Assembly: GCA_002709075.1 (NCBI GenBank)
Contig: PAPV01000019.1
Coordinates: 16,069-80,068, forward strand
Origin: Rhodospirillaceae bacterium
GTDB taxonomy: Bacteria; Pseudomonadota; Alphaproteobacteria; MPNO01; UBA2964
Reading direction: 5' to 3'
DNA: 64,000 nt
Shown here: positions 46,356 through 56,036 of the stretch, piece by piece
Position numbering within the stretch: position 1 is the stretch's first letter
Layout of the letters: each line of letters opens with the position of its first letter
Program-made: the position numbers and the translations under genes
Notes under the pieces: generated by a model
The model's database searches: none
What the model was told of the DNA's origin: nothing
Seen by the model: only the letters and a program-made list of their open reading frames with translations

Positions 46356-47228
46356 ATGAAACTTTGTCGTTATAATGACGATCGTCTAGGGGTAGTGCAA
46401 GATGAGTTTATCTACGATGTTACTGAAATTCAAAATAATGTTCGTTCACGGGTTCGATATGACTTTAAAGGTGACCCTGTGATTGCTGCATTGCCAGAAA
46501 TCCGTGGTAATTTAGAAGATGCGGTTCGAATTTACCAACCGATTTCACGTGAAGAAATAAATTTATTATCGCCTGTAGCGCGCCCAGGGAAGATAATGGC
46601 GGCCCCGGTTAATTATCAGGCCCATGTAGAGGAGATGGCCGCACAACCACATATTACAGGAGAGGTGCGTGGGGTAAAGAGGCCAAATGGAATAAGCAAT
46701 CAGGGAATTTTTTTAAAATCTAATACTGCCATGGTTGGTGAAAGTGAGGGGGTTGCAATCCGTTTTCCCGATCGACGTAACGATCACGAAGTTGAATTTG
46801 TGATTATAATCGGAAAGCAGGGAAGTCGGATAAAACGACAAGATGCGATGGAGTATATTGCTGGTTACACTTTGGGGTTAGATATGACCGTTCGAGGGGT
46901 GGAGGATCGATCATTTAGAAAATCGTGTGATGGCTATGCGCCACTCGGACCTTACTTTGTAACAACTGATGAAATTCCGGATCCAAATAATGTACCATTT
47001 ACGGTGCATCTCAATGGAAAGTTGCAGCAAGATGCTCACACAGAGGGATTGATATTTGATATTCAACGATTGATCGAGTTTGCATCAGAATTTTATACCA
47101 TATATCCTGGGGATGTTTTGTTTACTGGATCGCCGCCAGGGGTATCTGAAATACAGCCAGGTGATGAAATGCGTTGCAATTGTAAATTTATCGGCGAAAT
47201 GAAAATAAAGGTCCGTGCTGCGGAGTAG
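46356..47228 (+). CDS. Fumarylacetoacetate hydrolase-family protein
   Basis: A 290-residue member of the FAH superfamily, with the metal-binding core HEVEFVIIIGKQG and late FTGSPPGVSEIQPGDEM. Members hydrolyse C-C bonds of ring-cleavage products or act as hydratases or decarboxylases of 2-oxo acids. It begins 35 bases after the ligB-type gene with a good AAGGA, so ring cleavage and product hydrolysis are likely on one transcript. The particular product is unknown. Confidence 0.92.
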   Translation: MKLCRYNDDRLGVVQDEFIYDVTEIQNNVRSRVRYDFKGDPVIAALPEIRGNLEDAVRIYQPISREEINLLSPVARPGKIMAAPVNYQAHVEEMAAQPHITGEVRGVKRPNGISNQGIFLKSNTAMVGESEGVAIRFPDRRNDHEVEFVIIIGKQGSRIKRQDAMEYIAGYTLGLDMTVRGVEDRSFRKSCDGYAPLGPYFVTTDEIPDPNNVPFTVHLNGKLQQDAHTEGLIFDIQRLIEFASEFYTIYPGDVLFTGSPPGVSEIQPGDEMRCNCKFIGEMKIKVRAAE

Positions 47229-47254
47229 GTCATAAGAATGCAGATGCATACGAT

Positions 47255-47300
47255 TAATAAGTCTCCCAGATGTAAAATAATAAGTCTCCCAGATGTAAAA
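47255..47300. repeat. Perfect 23-base tandem direct repeat, two copies
   Basis: The copies occupy 47255-47277 and 47278-47300 and are identical (start TAATAAGTCTCCCAG). There is no spacer, so this is not a CRISPR. It probably arose by local duplication. Confidence 0.85.
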
Positions 47301-47843
47301 TGATGTCTCGATGTTTCTGAATCGCACCTCTTGCAGGTGAAGGCAACTTAAGGATTTATACTATTATAGTCTATGGAATATAAATTGCGTGGTGAGGGCT
47401 GGAAATAAACTTATTGCGACATGTACTGTTCGCATCGAGGGGGGCTGACCCAGCAGAGAAAGTTGTGGAATTAGCATCTGGTGTTTCATAGTCTGATAAA
47501 AAATATATAGCATTGGAGTGGCTGGGGTTGTGTAATCATTGGCATACAGCTAGCAAATTTTTGGTTGTCGATATAATTTTAAGATCGTTAGAGCGGGTGG
47601 CCGTGGGTATAAAATATGCAGAAAATTTTGCATTAATTATGATAAAGAAAATCTTTCCAATTGCACTGTGAGATCCAGAGGTGGCTAGGGTGTTGTTTAG
47701 TATTCGAGAGTATTCCCAATACAAGGACCTGGCCAGAAGCCTCTGATTCTCCGCAAAAGAATGGTCGTTTGATTACAGCAGGTGCACATGACAGGAGCAG
47801 GTTGAATTGGACTGTGAATTTCTTTATTAAAGCAATCTAAAAA

Positions 47844-47903
47844 GTTTCTTACTATAAGAAACGAAAAAGAATTTTTGTTATACTCTAAAACTTTTTGAGA
47901 GTA
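47844..47903. promoter_or_regulatory. Pair of inverted repeats upstream of the rhodanese gene
   Basis: An eight-base perfect inverted repeat, GTTTCTTA and TAAGAAAC with a three-base loop, lies at 47844-47862. A second, TACTCT and AGAGTA with an 11-base gap, lies at 47881-47903, next to a TATACT box-like sequence. They may be regulator sites or leader RNA structure for the rhodanese gene, 65 bases downstream; evidence is structural only. Confidence 0.35.
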
Positions 47904-47967
47904 GTAATTCACCCTCTAATATGAACGATGTGTACCCGCTTAACAAAACCAAAGAAGCAGATTTTTC

Positions 47968-48453
47968 ATGTATACCTCAATACCATCAGGTAAAATTGTG
48001 CTTCCGCCTCTGCTAGATTTAATGTGCAGATTATTCTTAGCCACTTTATTCTTGGCATGGGCTGGTATTTCCAATGCGCAAGTGACGGAAATGACCGCTG
48101 ACATGGCTTATGAGGAATTAAAACATGATAAGCTTATTTTGATAGATGTCAGATCCATTAGCGAGTGGAAAACCACAGGTATTCCCATAGGAAGTAAACC
48201 AATCACAATACACGACAGGAGGGGAATAGAGGGTTTTGTAGATCAAGTAATGAAGAAAACAAATAGAGATTTAAGTAAAAAGATTGCAGTAATTTGCGCT
48301 TCAGGCGTGCGCTCAAAGAGGGCTGCAGCAGCCTTGTATGCTGCGGGTTATAGGAGAGTGATAAATTTGTCGGAAGGTATGTTAGGTAACGCTCTGTCCG
48401 GTTCTGGTTGGATTAAAAAAAAATTACCATTAGAAAAGTGGCTGGGAGATTAA
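47968..48453 (+). CDS. Exported rhodanese-like sulfurtransferase
   Basis: A 161-residue single rhodanese domain. Catalytic Cys110 and Arg115 lie in CASGVRSKRAAA, and the domain starts with LILIDVRSISEWKTTG. A hydrophobic stretch at 19-36 followed by SNA gives a signal peptide, so it is exported to the periplasm. The start at 47968 leaves an unusual 18 residues before the signal; the ATG at 48022 (MCRLFLATLFLAW) may be the true start, but neither has a strong ribosome-binding site. It could move sulfur from thiosulfate or cyanide products. Confidence 0.85.
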   Translation: MYTSIPSGKIVLPPLLDLMCRLFLATLFLAWAGISNAQVTEMTADMAYEELKHDKLILIDVRSISEWKTTGIPIGSKPITIHDRRGIEGFVDQVMKKTNRDLSKKIAVICASGVRSKRAAAALYAAGYRRVINLSEGMLGNALSGSGWIKKKLPLEKWLGD

Positions 48454-48456
48454 TAC

Positions 48457-49365
48457 TCATTTCCTCTTTGAGGATGGCCATGTCACTAGCACTATACCAC
48501 TTAAAATAAGGATTAAACCGGTGATTAACGAAATAGAAAGTTTTTCGCCCAGTAGCAATACGGATGTGGATATTGCTACAACAGGCCCCCCAAGAAGTCC
48601 AATTGAGGTGGTAACTGCACCTATGCTTCTTATAGAATTAGCTACCGACCACATTGCAATTGCTGTCCCAAAAACCCCGGCATATAAAATAAGAAGTGTC
48701 GATTGCGTATTAACATCAAATTGACGTGTATCCTCGACAAAAATTGCAAAAGGTAAGGTTACGAGTGTCGCGAGAAGCAGTTGCCATGGACCAAGTTGAA
48801 GGGGGGTAAGATTCCATTTGTGCACTCGCATTTGCAAAATAGCAACAGACCAAGATATCGCTGCTATCAAGCAGAGTCCACTGCCAAAAATGGCATCATT
48901 GTCTCTCCAGTTAAAGTCAAGTGGATTGAATAAAAACCCAAGCCCCCCAAGACCCATGAGCAAGCCTATACCTTTAATGGTAGTCATTTTTTCTTTTAAG
49001 AAAATAATTGCAACTGGCGTGACGAAAAGGGGAGTTAAATAACCTAAAAGTGCGCCGCGACCTGCAGGGATGTAATCCATTGCGGTGTGCACCAGAGAGA
49101 CGTATAAACCCATCATGCATATTCCAACGCTGAGTATTGCAGGGAGGTCTGAACGAGTGGGCAACTTTAGTTTTCCTTGTACGGCAAGCACGGCCATCAA
49201 AACAACGAACCCTAAAAAGACTCGAATAAATGCAAACCACAATGGTGGTAAATATTCCACGCCTGCGCGCATGACAGGCCACAACCATCCATATGAAAAA
49301 ATACCCATTATTAAAAAGGCTAAACCAACCTGATTTTTGGATGGTGAAGAAGATAAATTTGACAT
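48457..49365 (-). CDS. DMT superfamily transporter (EamA domains)
   Basis: A 302-residue integral membrane protein with about ten hydrophobic helices in two EamA repeats, typical of drug/metabolite exporters. Repeats are seen in the first-half LPPLWFAFIRVFLGFVVL and second-half SWSVAILQMRVHKWNLTP segments. It probably exports a metabolite or amino acid. It is convergent with the rhodanese gene, four bases apart. GGAG lies before the ATG. Confidence 0.9.
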   Translation of the reverse strand: MSNLSSSPSKNQVGLAFLIMGIFSYGWLWPVMRAGVEYLPPLWFAFIRVFLGFVVLMAVLAVQGKLKLPTRSDLPAILSVGICMMGLYVSLVHTAMDYIPAGRGALLGYLTPLFVTPVAIIFLKEKMTTIKGIGLLMGLGGLGFLFNPLDFNWRDNDAIFGSGLCLIAAISWSVAILQMRVHKWNLTPLQLGPWQLLLATLVTLPFAIFVEDTRQFDVNTQSTLLILYAGVFGTAIAMWSVANSIRSIGAVTTSIGLLGGPVVAISTSVLLLGEKLSISLITGLILILSGIVLVTWPSSKRK

Positions 49366-49799
49366 TTTTTCTCCAGAAACTTTGTTGAGTCTGAGTATAG
49401 TTTAGGAATGATTATGGTTAGAGTTATGTCGGGTTTTTCAAAATTTCTAATACTGATAGCTGGAATCCTGTAAAGATATCAAATTTTTAATGTGCCATTA
49501 AAGCTTGCTCTTATCAAATTCAATCGCATGCAAAAAAATTATTTAGCGGGCGTAGTGCAGGCAATTACATCGATGTTCTGTGTGACGGTTTTTTAGTAGG
49601 ATTATATCGCCTCGGAAGAATTATACTTAATTTCTGTGCTAGTATTTCGGAACCGCCAGGTATAAATGTACATATTTGGAATTTTTTTCATTAGAATTTG
49701 ACGAAACTAATTTGGTTTTTGCATGGCAATGCGTTTAAGATCTAAATTGTACCTCTATGTAGAAAGTAACTTTTGCCATGATTTCTAACGAGTGAAATA
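49366..49799. other. Divergent intergenic region
   Basis: This 434-base region lies between two divergent genes, the DMT transporter and the MBL-fold hydrolase, and should hold their promoters. I see nothing else in it. Confidence 0.4.
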
Positions 49800-50699
49800 A
49801 TGACTGAAAGTATTTGGGATCACGAAAACGCTAATTGTAATGTTGGTAATTTCAAGATTGATCGTGTTGTTGATTTAGAACGACTGAGTTATCCCTACGG
49901 TTCAATGATACCGGACGCGGATCCTAAGGTTCTTTCAAAATTAGCAGAAGAAATGGGTTCACGTTTGATAACCCCGGGTACTCTTGATCTCTCTCTAAGT
50001 TTCCATTCGTTTTTAATTAGATCGCACAAATATACGATTCTTGTAGACACTTGCTGTGGGAATGGTAAAAACCGTCCGAATCGTGTTGATTGGCATCTTC
50101 GCGATGGACCATTTTTGAACAACCTGAGCGCTCGAGGCGTAAAGCCGGAAGATGTCGACATAGTGATGTGTACCCACCTGCATGCAGATCATGTTGGATG
50201 GAATACGATTATGGATAATGGTGACTGGGTGCCAACGTTTCCAAATGCGCAATATCTTTTTGCAGAATCAGAATATGATTTTTGGATTAAAGAACAGAAA
50301 AACAGTTCAAGCCCAATTCTTCTCGGTTCATACGAAGATAGTGTTCTGCCTATAATGCAGTCTGGTCAGGGAAAATTAGTTGACAGTAATTATCAGATCG
50401 AAACGGGATTGAATTTTGAGCCAGCCTACGGGCATACGCCCGGTTCTATTATTTTGCATGTTGAAGAAGGAGGGCGAGAAGCAATTGTTTGTGGCGACGT
50501 GATGCATCATCCAGTGCAAGTGCGTTATCCGAATTGGTCCTCAGCATTTTGTGAGGACCCAATTTTGTCCGCTAAATATCGTTGGGATATGCTTACACGT
50601 TTTTCTGGCACTGGTGCAATTATATTACCGGCTCATTTTCTTAGTCCCTTTTACGGACCAATTGAAAAAGAAAGAAATGGTTTTCGAACTATCATATAA
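49800..50699 (+). CDS. Metallo-beta-lactamase-fold hydrolase
   Basis: A 299-residue MBL-fold protein with the zinc motif His126-x-His128-x-Asp130-His131 (THLHADHVGWN), the later histidine in GHTPGSIILHV and the aspartate in CGDVMHH. The N-terminus is of the quorum-quenching lactonase-like/AidC-type subgroup (FLIRSHKYTILVDTCCGNGK), but the group also includes esterases. It is isolated, between the divergent DMT gene and a convergent transporter. Substrate is not clear. Confidence 0.9.
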   Translation: MTESIWDHENANCNVGNFKIDRVVDLERLSYPYGSMIPDADPKVLSKLAEEMGSRLITPGTLDLSLSFHSFLIRSHKYTILVDTCCGNGKNRPNRVDWHLRDGPFLNNLSARGVKPEDVDIVMCTHLHADHVGWNTIMDNGDWVPTFPNAQYLFAESEYDFWIKEQKNSSSPILLGSYEDSVLPIMQSGQGKLVDSNYQIETGLNFEPAYGHTPGSIILHVEEGGREAIVCGDVMHHPVQVRYPNWSSAFCEDPILSAKYRWDMLTRFSGTGAIILPAHFLSPFYGPIEKERNGFRTII

Positions 50700-50823
50700 A
50701 TAAGATAAAAGAAAAAACCAGTAATATCAGAGTGCTTTCTGGCAAGAGTACTTTAAATCTTCTTAGCAAAAATTAAAAAAGATTATTGTTTGTAACTTCG
50801 CACAAAAACTGAGTTTGTTCAGT

Positions 50824-52011
50824 TTAATCAGATTTAAATTTCCATCTTACAAACAGTCCAAAAGCTGAGCCAAATACCATCACTAAGAATGCGTATTTCC
50901 AAGCCTCGGGTGAGAAGAAACCACCACTGATTTGCAGTGTCATTCCTATTGCTAGTGCCCCCAGAATTCCGCCAACAAAACCCGTACATGCGTGTATTGC
51001 CATTGTTGCACCTCGCACATCTGGCTCTGCTAGCGAGACCGTAATCGCGTTTAAAGGTCCAGTGTCAGCATATGAAAAAATTCCATATAGAATTGATAAT
51101 GAAGCAATCACCCACAGTGGAGCAGAAGTTGTAAATGCTACAGTAATTCCAACTATAAGTGATCCAATCATAATTAGGTTTAAAATTTTGTTTTTGCCGA
51201 AAATCTGTATTGCTTCTCCGCACCACATGCTCACGGGCACGCCGCTAAGCGCTACTAATGTTGCTACACCTGCGGCAGTCAATACAAAGTTAGATCCTTG
51301 ATATGATTCCGCCATAACGAAAAATGAGACAATCCAAACACGATTGGAAAACACTTCCCAGAGGTGTCCAAAATACGCTGCGATATTTACCATTGCAGCC
51401 TTGTTCCGAAAGGCACGTTGAAAAGCTGTGATTTGTTTTATCGGTTTATCTGAGACTTTTCCATTTGGTAATGCCCAAGACCCAATTAATGTTCCTGCAA
51501 TAATTCCTACCCCCGCCGCAATAAAAGCCCATCGCCAGTCTAGCAAATCACAAAATATCCCGCCGGAGAGGATTGAAGCAGCGGTGCCGACCGCATAGGT
51601 TGAAGTGTAGAAACTTGCTGCACGTGTGCGATAGGGCTCGTCTAAGTCATCTGCCATCGCTTTGAGTGCTGGCATGTAGGTGCCTGCAACACCGATACCT
51701 GTTAAAATGCGAAAAAAAACCCCACTGAAAAGTTCATTGGCCATAAATGCAAAACCGAAACAGGAAAGAGCACCGATTATTCCTGAAATTACATATACTT
51801 TCTTTGGTAAAATACGATCAGTGAGGGGTACAAGAATTGGCACAGCTGTAACATAACCGATAAAAAATGCTCCTCCGAGTAGCCCCGCCTCACTTTCTGT
51901 CAGCTGCCATTCAGTTAGTAAGTCAGGCAGCACTGGTGTAATGGTCATGAATGCCATTGTATTCAGAACAAGGGTCAGGCAGCTTAAGCCCACAAGAAAA
52001 AGAAAGGACAT
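50824..52011 (-). CDS. Major facilitator superfamily transporter
   Basis: A 395-residue membrane protein with about twelve helices. The loop after helix two reads PLTDRILPKKVYVISG, and the first half ends with GTAASILSGGIFCDLLDWRWAF, both MFS-like. It probably moves an organic anion or similar catabolic substrate with protons. It is divergent from the hydrolase operon at 52140, whose substrate it may import. Confidence 0.88.
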   Translation of the reverse strand: MSFLFLVGLSCLTLVLNTMAFMTITPVLPDLLTEWQLTESEAGLLGGAFFIGYVTAVPILVPLTDRILPKKVYVISGIIGALSCFGFAFMANELFSGVFFRILTGIGVAGTYMPALKAMADDLDEPYRTRAASFYTSTYAVGTAASILSGGIFCDLLDWRWAFIAAGVGIIAGTLIGSWALPNGKVSDKPIKQITAFQRAFRNKAAMVNIAAYFGHLWEVFSNRVWIVSFFVMAESYQGSNFVLTAAGVATLVALSGVPVSMWCGEAIQIFGKNKILNLIMIGSLIVGITVAFTTSAPLWVIASLSILYGIFSYADTGPLNAITVSLAEPDVRGATMAIHACTGFVGGILGALAIGMTLQISGGFFSPEAWKYAFLVMVFGSAFGLFVRWKFKSD

Positions 52012-52139
52012 AAAACACTAGTTTAAAGCTAAATCATTCTTAGGTATAGACGCTCGGGGGGTGCTTTTCTCTTTTAAATGCTTTACATGAGTAAAAACGA
52101 GCACAAATTAGCGAAACAATTAGGATAACAGGAATAAAT

Positions 52140-53060
52140 ATGACATTTGTTGTTCCAGTACCAAATAAAAAAATCGAATTAAGTATGGGTGACGGTGCCA
52201 TTATTAGTGTGCGTGTTCACGGCAATGATAACGGGCCGCGCATATTTTTTGGTAATGGTAATGGATTTGCTGTTGATGGTTATTATCCCTTTTGGGGAAA
52301 GCTTTTAAAATATTTTGAAGTTGTCGTTTTTGATTCTCGTAACCATGGTCAAAATCCACTCGCAGCATCTGGTTTGGCTGGTCACACTTATGCTCAGATG
52401 GTGCTTGACTTAAATCGGATATTTTCTGAGGTTAATGAACGCCTCGGTAAAAAGACTAATATTGGTGCGTTTCATTCTATGTCAGGAAGAACTGCAATGA
52501 AACATGCCTGCGAAATTGGATTTGTATGGGATGCATTAATTCTTTTTGATCCTCCGAACGTACCTCCGGGTGGACATCGTGAATACGACAGGATGAATTA
52601 TTTTGAAACAAAACTTAACGAGTGGGCTCTTTCGAGATCTAATCATTTTGGTGATCCAACAGAGCTAGCAAAACAGTATAAGAATAACAGGGCGCATTCA
52701 ACTTGGGTGGCTGGATCTCACGAACTTATGGCGCATGCGGTGCTTCGTAAAAACGAAAAAGATGGAACTTGGTTGTTGGCTTGCCCGAGAGAGTATGAGG
52801 CATCAATTTATATGCAAGCAATGACCCTTAACCTTTGGCCTACAAAAAAAATGATCGGAGGTCCATTTAAGTTAATAGCTTGTGATCCTAATGTAGCGGG
52901 TGCCCCTGGGCCTGCGTTTGCCAACCAAGCACTCGCAAAGGATATGGATTATGAATATGAGTGCATACCTAATACAGGTCATTTGTTACAATTACAGAAG
53001 CCGCAGGAGTGTTTGGAAGCAATGCTTAGTTATATAAAAAAAATTGGAATTAACTTCTAG
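52140..53060 (+). CDS. Alpha/beta hydrolase with an altered nucleophile elbow
   Basis: A 306-residue alpha/beta hydrolase. The oxyanion segment is GNGNGFAVDGYYPFW, and the histidine is in NTGHLLQLQKPQ. The nucleophile elbow reads FHSMSGRTAM; Ser113 is in the expected place, but the usual glycine two residues after it is serine. It is first in a four-gene operon with the MoCo-CoxG fusion 14 bases downstream. The hydrolysed bond is unknown. Confidence 0.87.
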   Translation: MTFVVPVPNKKIELSMGDGAIISVRVHGNDNGPRIFFGNGNGFAVDGYYPFWGKLLKYFEVVVFDSRNHGQNPLAASGLAGHTYAQMVLDLNRIFSEVNERLGKKTNIGAFHSMSGRTAMKHACEIGFVWDALILFDPPNVPPGGHREYDRMNYFETKLNEWALSRSNHFGDPTELAKQYKNNRAHSTWVAGSHELMAHAVLRKNEKDGTWLLACPREYEASIYMQAMTLNLWPTKKMIGGPFKLIACDPNVAGAPGPAFANQALAKDMDYEYECIPNTGHLLQLQKPQECLEAMLSYIKKIGINF

Positions 53061-53073
53061 TCAGGTTTAATTA

Positions 53074-56034
53074 ATGGCCGCATCGAGTAAATTTGTCGGG
53101 CAACCTTTTGAACGGATTGAGGATCAGCGTCTTTTAACCGGACGCGCAAGGTTTGCTGATCATTACCCGGTAGCCACTGGGACGCAGTATGCTGCAATTT
53201 TGAGGTCGCCCCACGCTAGCGCCCGAATAGAAAACTTAGACGTGAGGGATGCTGAAAAACAGCCCGGAGTAGTTGCTGTCGTGACGGGAGCGCAGTTGAA
53301 AGAAATTTCCGATCCATATTTGTTAATAGTAAAAGAACCACTGCAAGAGTGGGCGTTAGCCGTGGATTATGTTCGGTTTGTTGGTGAAGCCGTGGCAGTG
53401 GTAATTGCCAGAGACAGGTACATGGCGGAAGACGCTCTTGAGCACATCCATGTAAAATATCAAGTTACAACTCCTGTATTAAATCCAGAAGAGGCAGGAA
53501 AGGGTGGATCCCCTTTGGTACATGAGGCGGCTGGTAGCAATATGATTTCGGATAGGGAATTTAAATATGGCGATCCAGATACTGCTTTCGTGGAAGCGGA
53601 CAGGATAGTTGACTTGCGAATTCACTATCCTCGCAACTCCCTAACTCCAATCGAGGGATTTGTTACTGTTGTCGAATACATTCCGGACGAAGACAGTTAT
53701 GATGTTTTTTCAAATTTTCAGGGTCCATACACCGGACATCCGGTAATAGCCAGGGCTCTACGGGTGCCTGAACCGAATGTAAGGCTGAGGACGCCGGCTA
53801 ATTCTGGCGGCAGTTTTGGCGTAAAACAAGCTGTGCTTCCTTACATCGTACTAATGGGATTGTGCTCAAAAATTACAGGTCGTCCAATAAAGTGGGTTGA
53901 GGATCGTTTGGAGCACCTGACAGCTGCCTCTAGTGCACCAAATCGAGTTGTTAATATTTCTGCAGCTGTTAATAACAATGGAGAGGTTATTGGACTTAGG
54001 TTGGAACAACTTGACGACTACGGGGCATATTTGCGATCACCTATGCCAGGTCCACTTTACAGAATGCATGGAGCTATCAGCGGTGCTTACAAAGTAAAAA
54101 ACATTGCGTGCGTAAATAAATTAGTAATGACAAACAAAACACCCGCCGGATTGGTGCGAGGTTTTGGGGGGCCTCAGTTATATTACGCGATAGAGCGTTT
54201 AATGCACAAAGTTGCTGTTGAATTGAAGATTGATCCATTAGAGGTTATTCGTAGGAATTTACTCGAGCCGGATGTGTTTCCATATCAGACCCCGGCGGGG
54301 GCTCTTTACGACTCCGGAGATTATCCTGCTACGGTGGAGAAAGCAGTAGAGGATGGTAGGCTCTCTGATTTATTGTTAAAGCGGGACAAGGCTCGAGCAG
54401 CCGGTAAAAAATACGGCATCGGATATGCTGCGATCGTTGAGCCAGGAATGTCAAACATGGGTTATCTCTCTACAATTGTTCCTGCTGCTGAACGCGCCAA
54501 GAAAGGGTCACAAGATGGCGCAGTTTCTATGGCAACTGTAAATATAGATCCACTTGGGTCAGTTTCTGTGACCAGTGACACCACACCTCAGGGCCAGGGC
54601 CACGGAACTGTGATCGCTCAAATTGTTGCTGATCAACTTGGACTTCATCCGCAGGAGATTAAGGTTGCAACTGATCACGATACGCTCAAGGATCCATGGT
54701 CTATTGCCGCTGGAACTTATTCTTGCCGATTTTCACCGGGTACAGCAGTAGCTGCACATTTGGCAGCTCAAAAAGTTCGCGAAAAACTTGCTCGTATCTC
54801 CGCGCCCTTGCTCAACATCACTCAAGACAAAATTGAATTTGCGGATGGTAAAATTTTTGATCGTGATAACAGTGATAATTCATTAAGTTTTAAGCGCGCT
54901 GCTGGGGGAACCCATTGGTCACCAGGATTGTTGCCTGATGATGTTGAAGGAGGATTGCGTGAAACAGCTACTTGGGCTCCGCCAGAATTGAAAGCCCCTG
55001 ACGATCGCGATAGAATTAACACATCACTTACCTACGGTTTCGTCTTTGATTTTTGCGGTGTAGAGATCGATCCTGACACTGCTGAAATCAAAATAGACAA
55101 ATACGTGACGATGCATGACCCTGGTAAAATGATGAACCCAATGATCGTTAAAGGTCAGGTTTATGGATCTTTCGGCCAAGCAGTTGGAGCAGCAATGTAT
55201 GAACAATTCGCATATTCTGAGGATGGGAGTTTTTTATCTGGTACTTTTGCTGACTATTTAGTTCCTACTGCGATGGAGGTTCCAGAACCGGAAATTTTAC
55301 ATGTCGAAAATCCATCTCCATTTACTCCGTTGGGGGCAAAAGGAGCTGCGGAAGGGAACTGCATGTCAACGCCGGCATGCATAGCGAATGCCGTATGCGA
55401 TGCATTGGATGTAAATGATATTCTTCCTCCGCTAACTCCAGCTAAAATAAGTGAGCTTTTGCATGGTGAAGAAACGCCTGCTCCAGAGGGGGAAGGGCAG
55501 CAAAAAACAGAAGAAAAAGGTGCTGGAAGAGCACTGGACGGGGCAGGACAAACACTTGTTCCAGCAGCGTCGCCTAAAGTATGGGAAACTTTGCTTGACC
55601 CGAAGAAACTTGCCGCAGTTATACCTGGGTGTCACCAATTAGACTTGATAGCAGAAAATAAATACCGGGCTGAAGTGAGCCTGGGTGCTGGTCCAGTCAG
55701 AGGTCGCTTCGTTGCAGAAGTGGGTTTATCTGATTTAGATGAGCATAAGTCAGCGAAATTGGTGGGAGGTCTATCTGGGCCCCTCGGTGCTGCTAGTGGG
55801 GTCGGGCATGTTATTCTTTCGGAAGACGAGGGGGGAACTCTTGTGAGTTACGATTATGAGGTGCTGATAACCGGAAAGGTTGCCTCCATAGGCGGGCGTA
55901 TGTTGAAGGGGGCTACCAAGTTGGTCGTAGGGCAGTTCTTTGAGAGATTAGTAGCTCAGGTAGAGGATAAAAAATTATCAGATATAAAAATATCGCTTTG
56001 GGATCGTCTAAAATCTATGTTGGGTGTACGCTAA
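53074..56034 (+). CDS. Molybdenum hydroxylase large subunit fused to a CoxG domain
   Basis: A 986-residue protein. Residues 1-800 are a xanthine dehydrogenase/CoxL-type molybdenum subunit, starting FVGQPFERIEDQRLLTGRARF, with GFGGPQLYYAIERL and the catalytic Glu760 in AKGAAEGNC. After a Glu/Gly/Lys-rich linker (about 805-835) comes a CoxG-like SRPBCC domain, VPAASPKVWETLLDPKKLAAV to the VGQFFERLVAQV helix. CoxG anchors carbon monoxide dehydrogenase to the membrane. No medium (FAD) or small (iron-sulfur) subunit is encoded nearby, as with 28489-30825. It hydroxylates an unknown substrate; the reading frame is continuous through the junction. Confidence 0.92.
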   Translation: MAASSKFVGQPFERIEDQRLLTGRARFADHYPVATGTQYAAILRSPHASARIENLDVRDAEKQPGVVAVVTGAQLKEISDPYLLIVKEPLQEWALAVDYVRFVGEAVAVVIARDRYMAEDALEHIHVKYQVTTPVLNPEEAGKGGSPLVHEAAGSNMISDREFKYGDPDTAFVEADRIVDLRIHYPRNSLTPIEGFVTVVEYIPDEDSYDVFSNFQGPYTGHPVIARALRVPEPNVRLRTPANSGGSFGVKQAVLPYIVLMGLCSKITGRPIKWVEDRLEHLTAASSAPNRVVNISAAVNNNGEVIGLRLEQLDDYGAYLRSPMPGPLYRMHGAISGAYKVKNIACVNKLVMTNKTPAGLVRGFGGPQLYYAIERLMHKVAVELKIDPLEVIRRNLLEPDVFPYQTPAGALYDSGDYPATVEKAVEDGRLSDLLLKRDKARAAGKKYGIGYAAIVEPGMSNMGYLSTIVPAAERAKKGSQDGAVSMATVNIDPLGSVSVTSDTTPQGQGHGTVIAQIVADQLGLHPQEIKVATDHDTLKDPWSIAAGTYSCRFSPGTAVAAHLAAQKVREKLARISAPLLNITQDKIEFADGKIFDRDNSDNSLSFKRAAGGTHWSPGLLPDDVEGGLRETATWAPPELKAPDDRDRINTSLTYGFVFDFCGVEIDPDTAEIKIDKYVTMHDPGKMMNPMIVKGQVYGSFGQAVGAAMYEQFAYSEDGSFLSGTFADYLVPTAMEVPEPEILHVENPSPFTPLGAKGAAEGNCMSTPACIANAVCDALDVNDILPPLTPAKISELLHGEETPAPEGEGQQKTEEKGAGRALDGAGQTLVPAASPKVWETLLDPKKLAAVIPGCHQLDLIAENKYRAEVSLGAGPVRGRFVAEVGLSDLDEHKSAKLVGGLSGPLGAASGVGHVILSEDEGGTLVSYDYEVLITGKVASIGGRMLKGATKLVVGQFFERLVAQVEDKKLSDIKISLWDRLKSMLGVR

Positions 56035-56036
56035 CG

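Larger units (their letters stand above)
47229..47967. other. Gene-poor stretch with tandem repeat and small hairpins
   Basis: No supported gene lies in these 740 bases. It contains a perfect two-copy 23-base tandem repeat at 47255-47300 and inverted repeats just before the rhodanese gene. The short open frames on the minus strand show no family traits. Confidence 0.5.

Noticed and set aside
47255..47300. Two-copy direct repeat as a possible CRISPR
   Set aside because: The copies are adjacent with no spacer, only two exist and no cas genes are seen.
47536..47912. Small minus-strand open frames in the gene-poor region
   Set aside because: No ribosome-binding site or family traits; composition like non-coding DNA.
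48974..49333. Open frames on both strands inside the DMT transporter
   Set aside because: Shadows of the transporter gene; no independent features.
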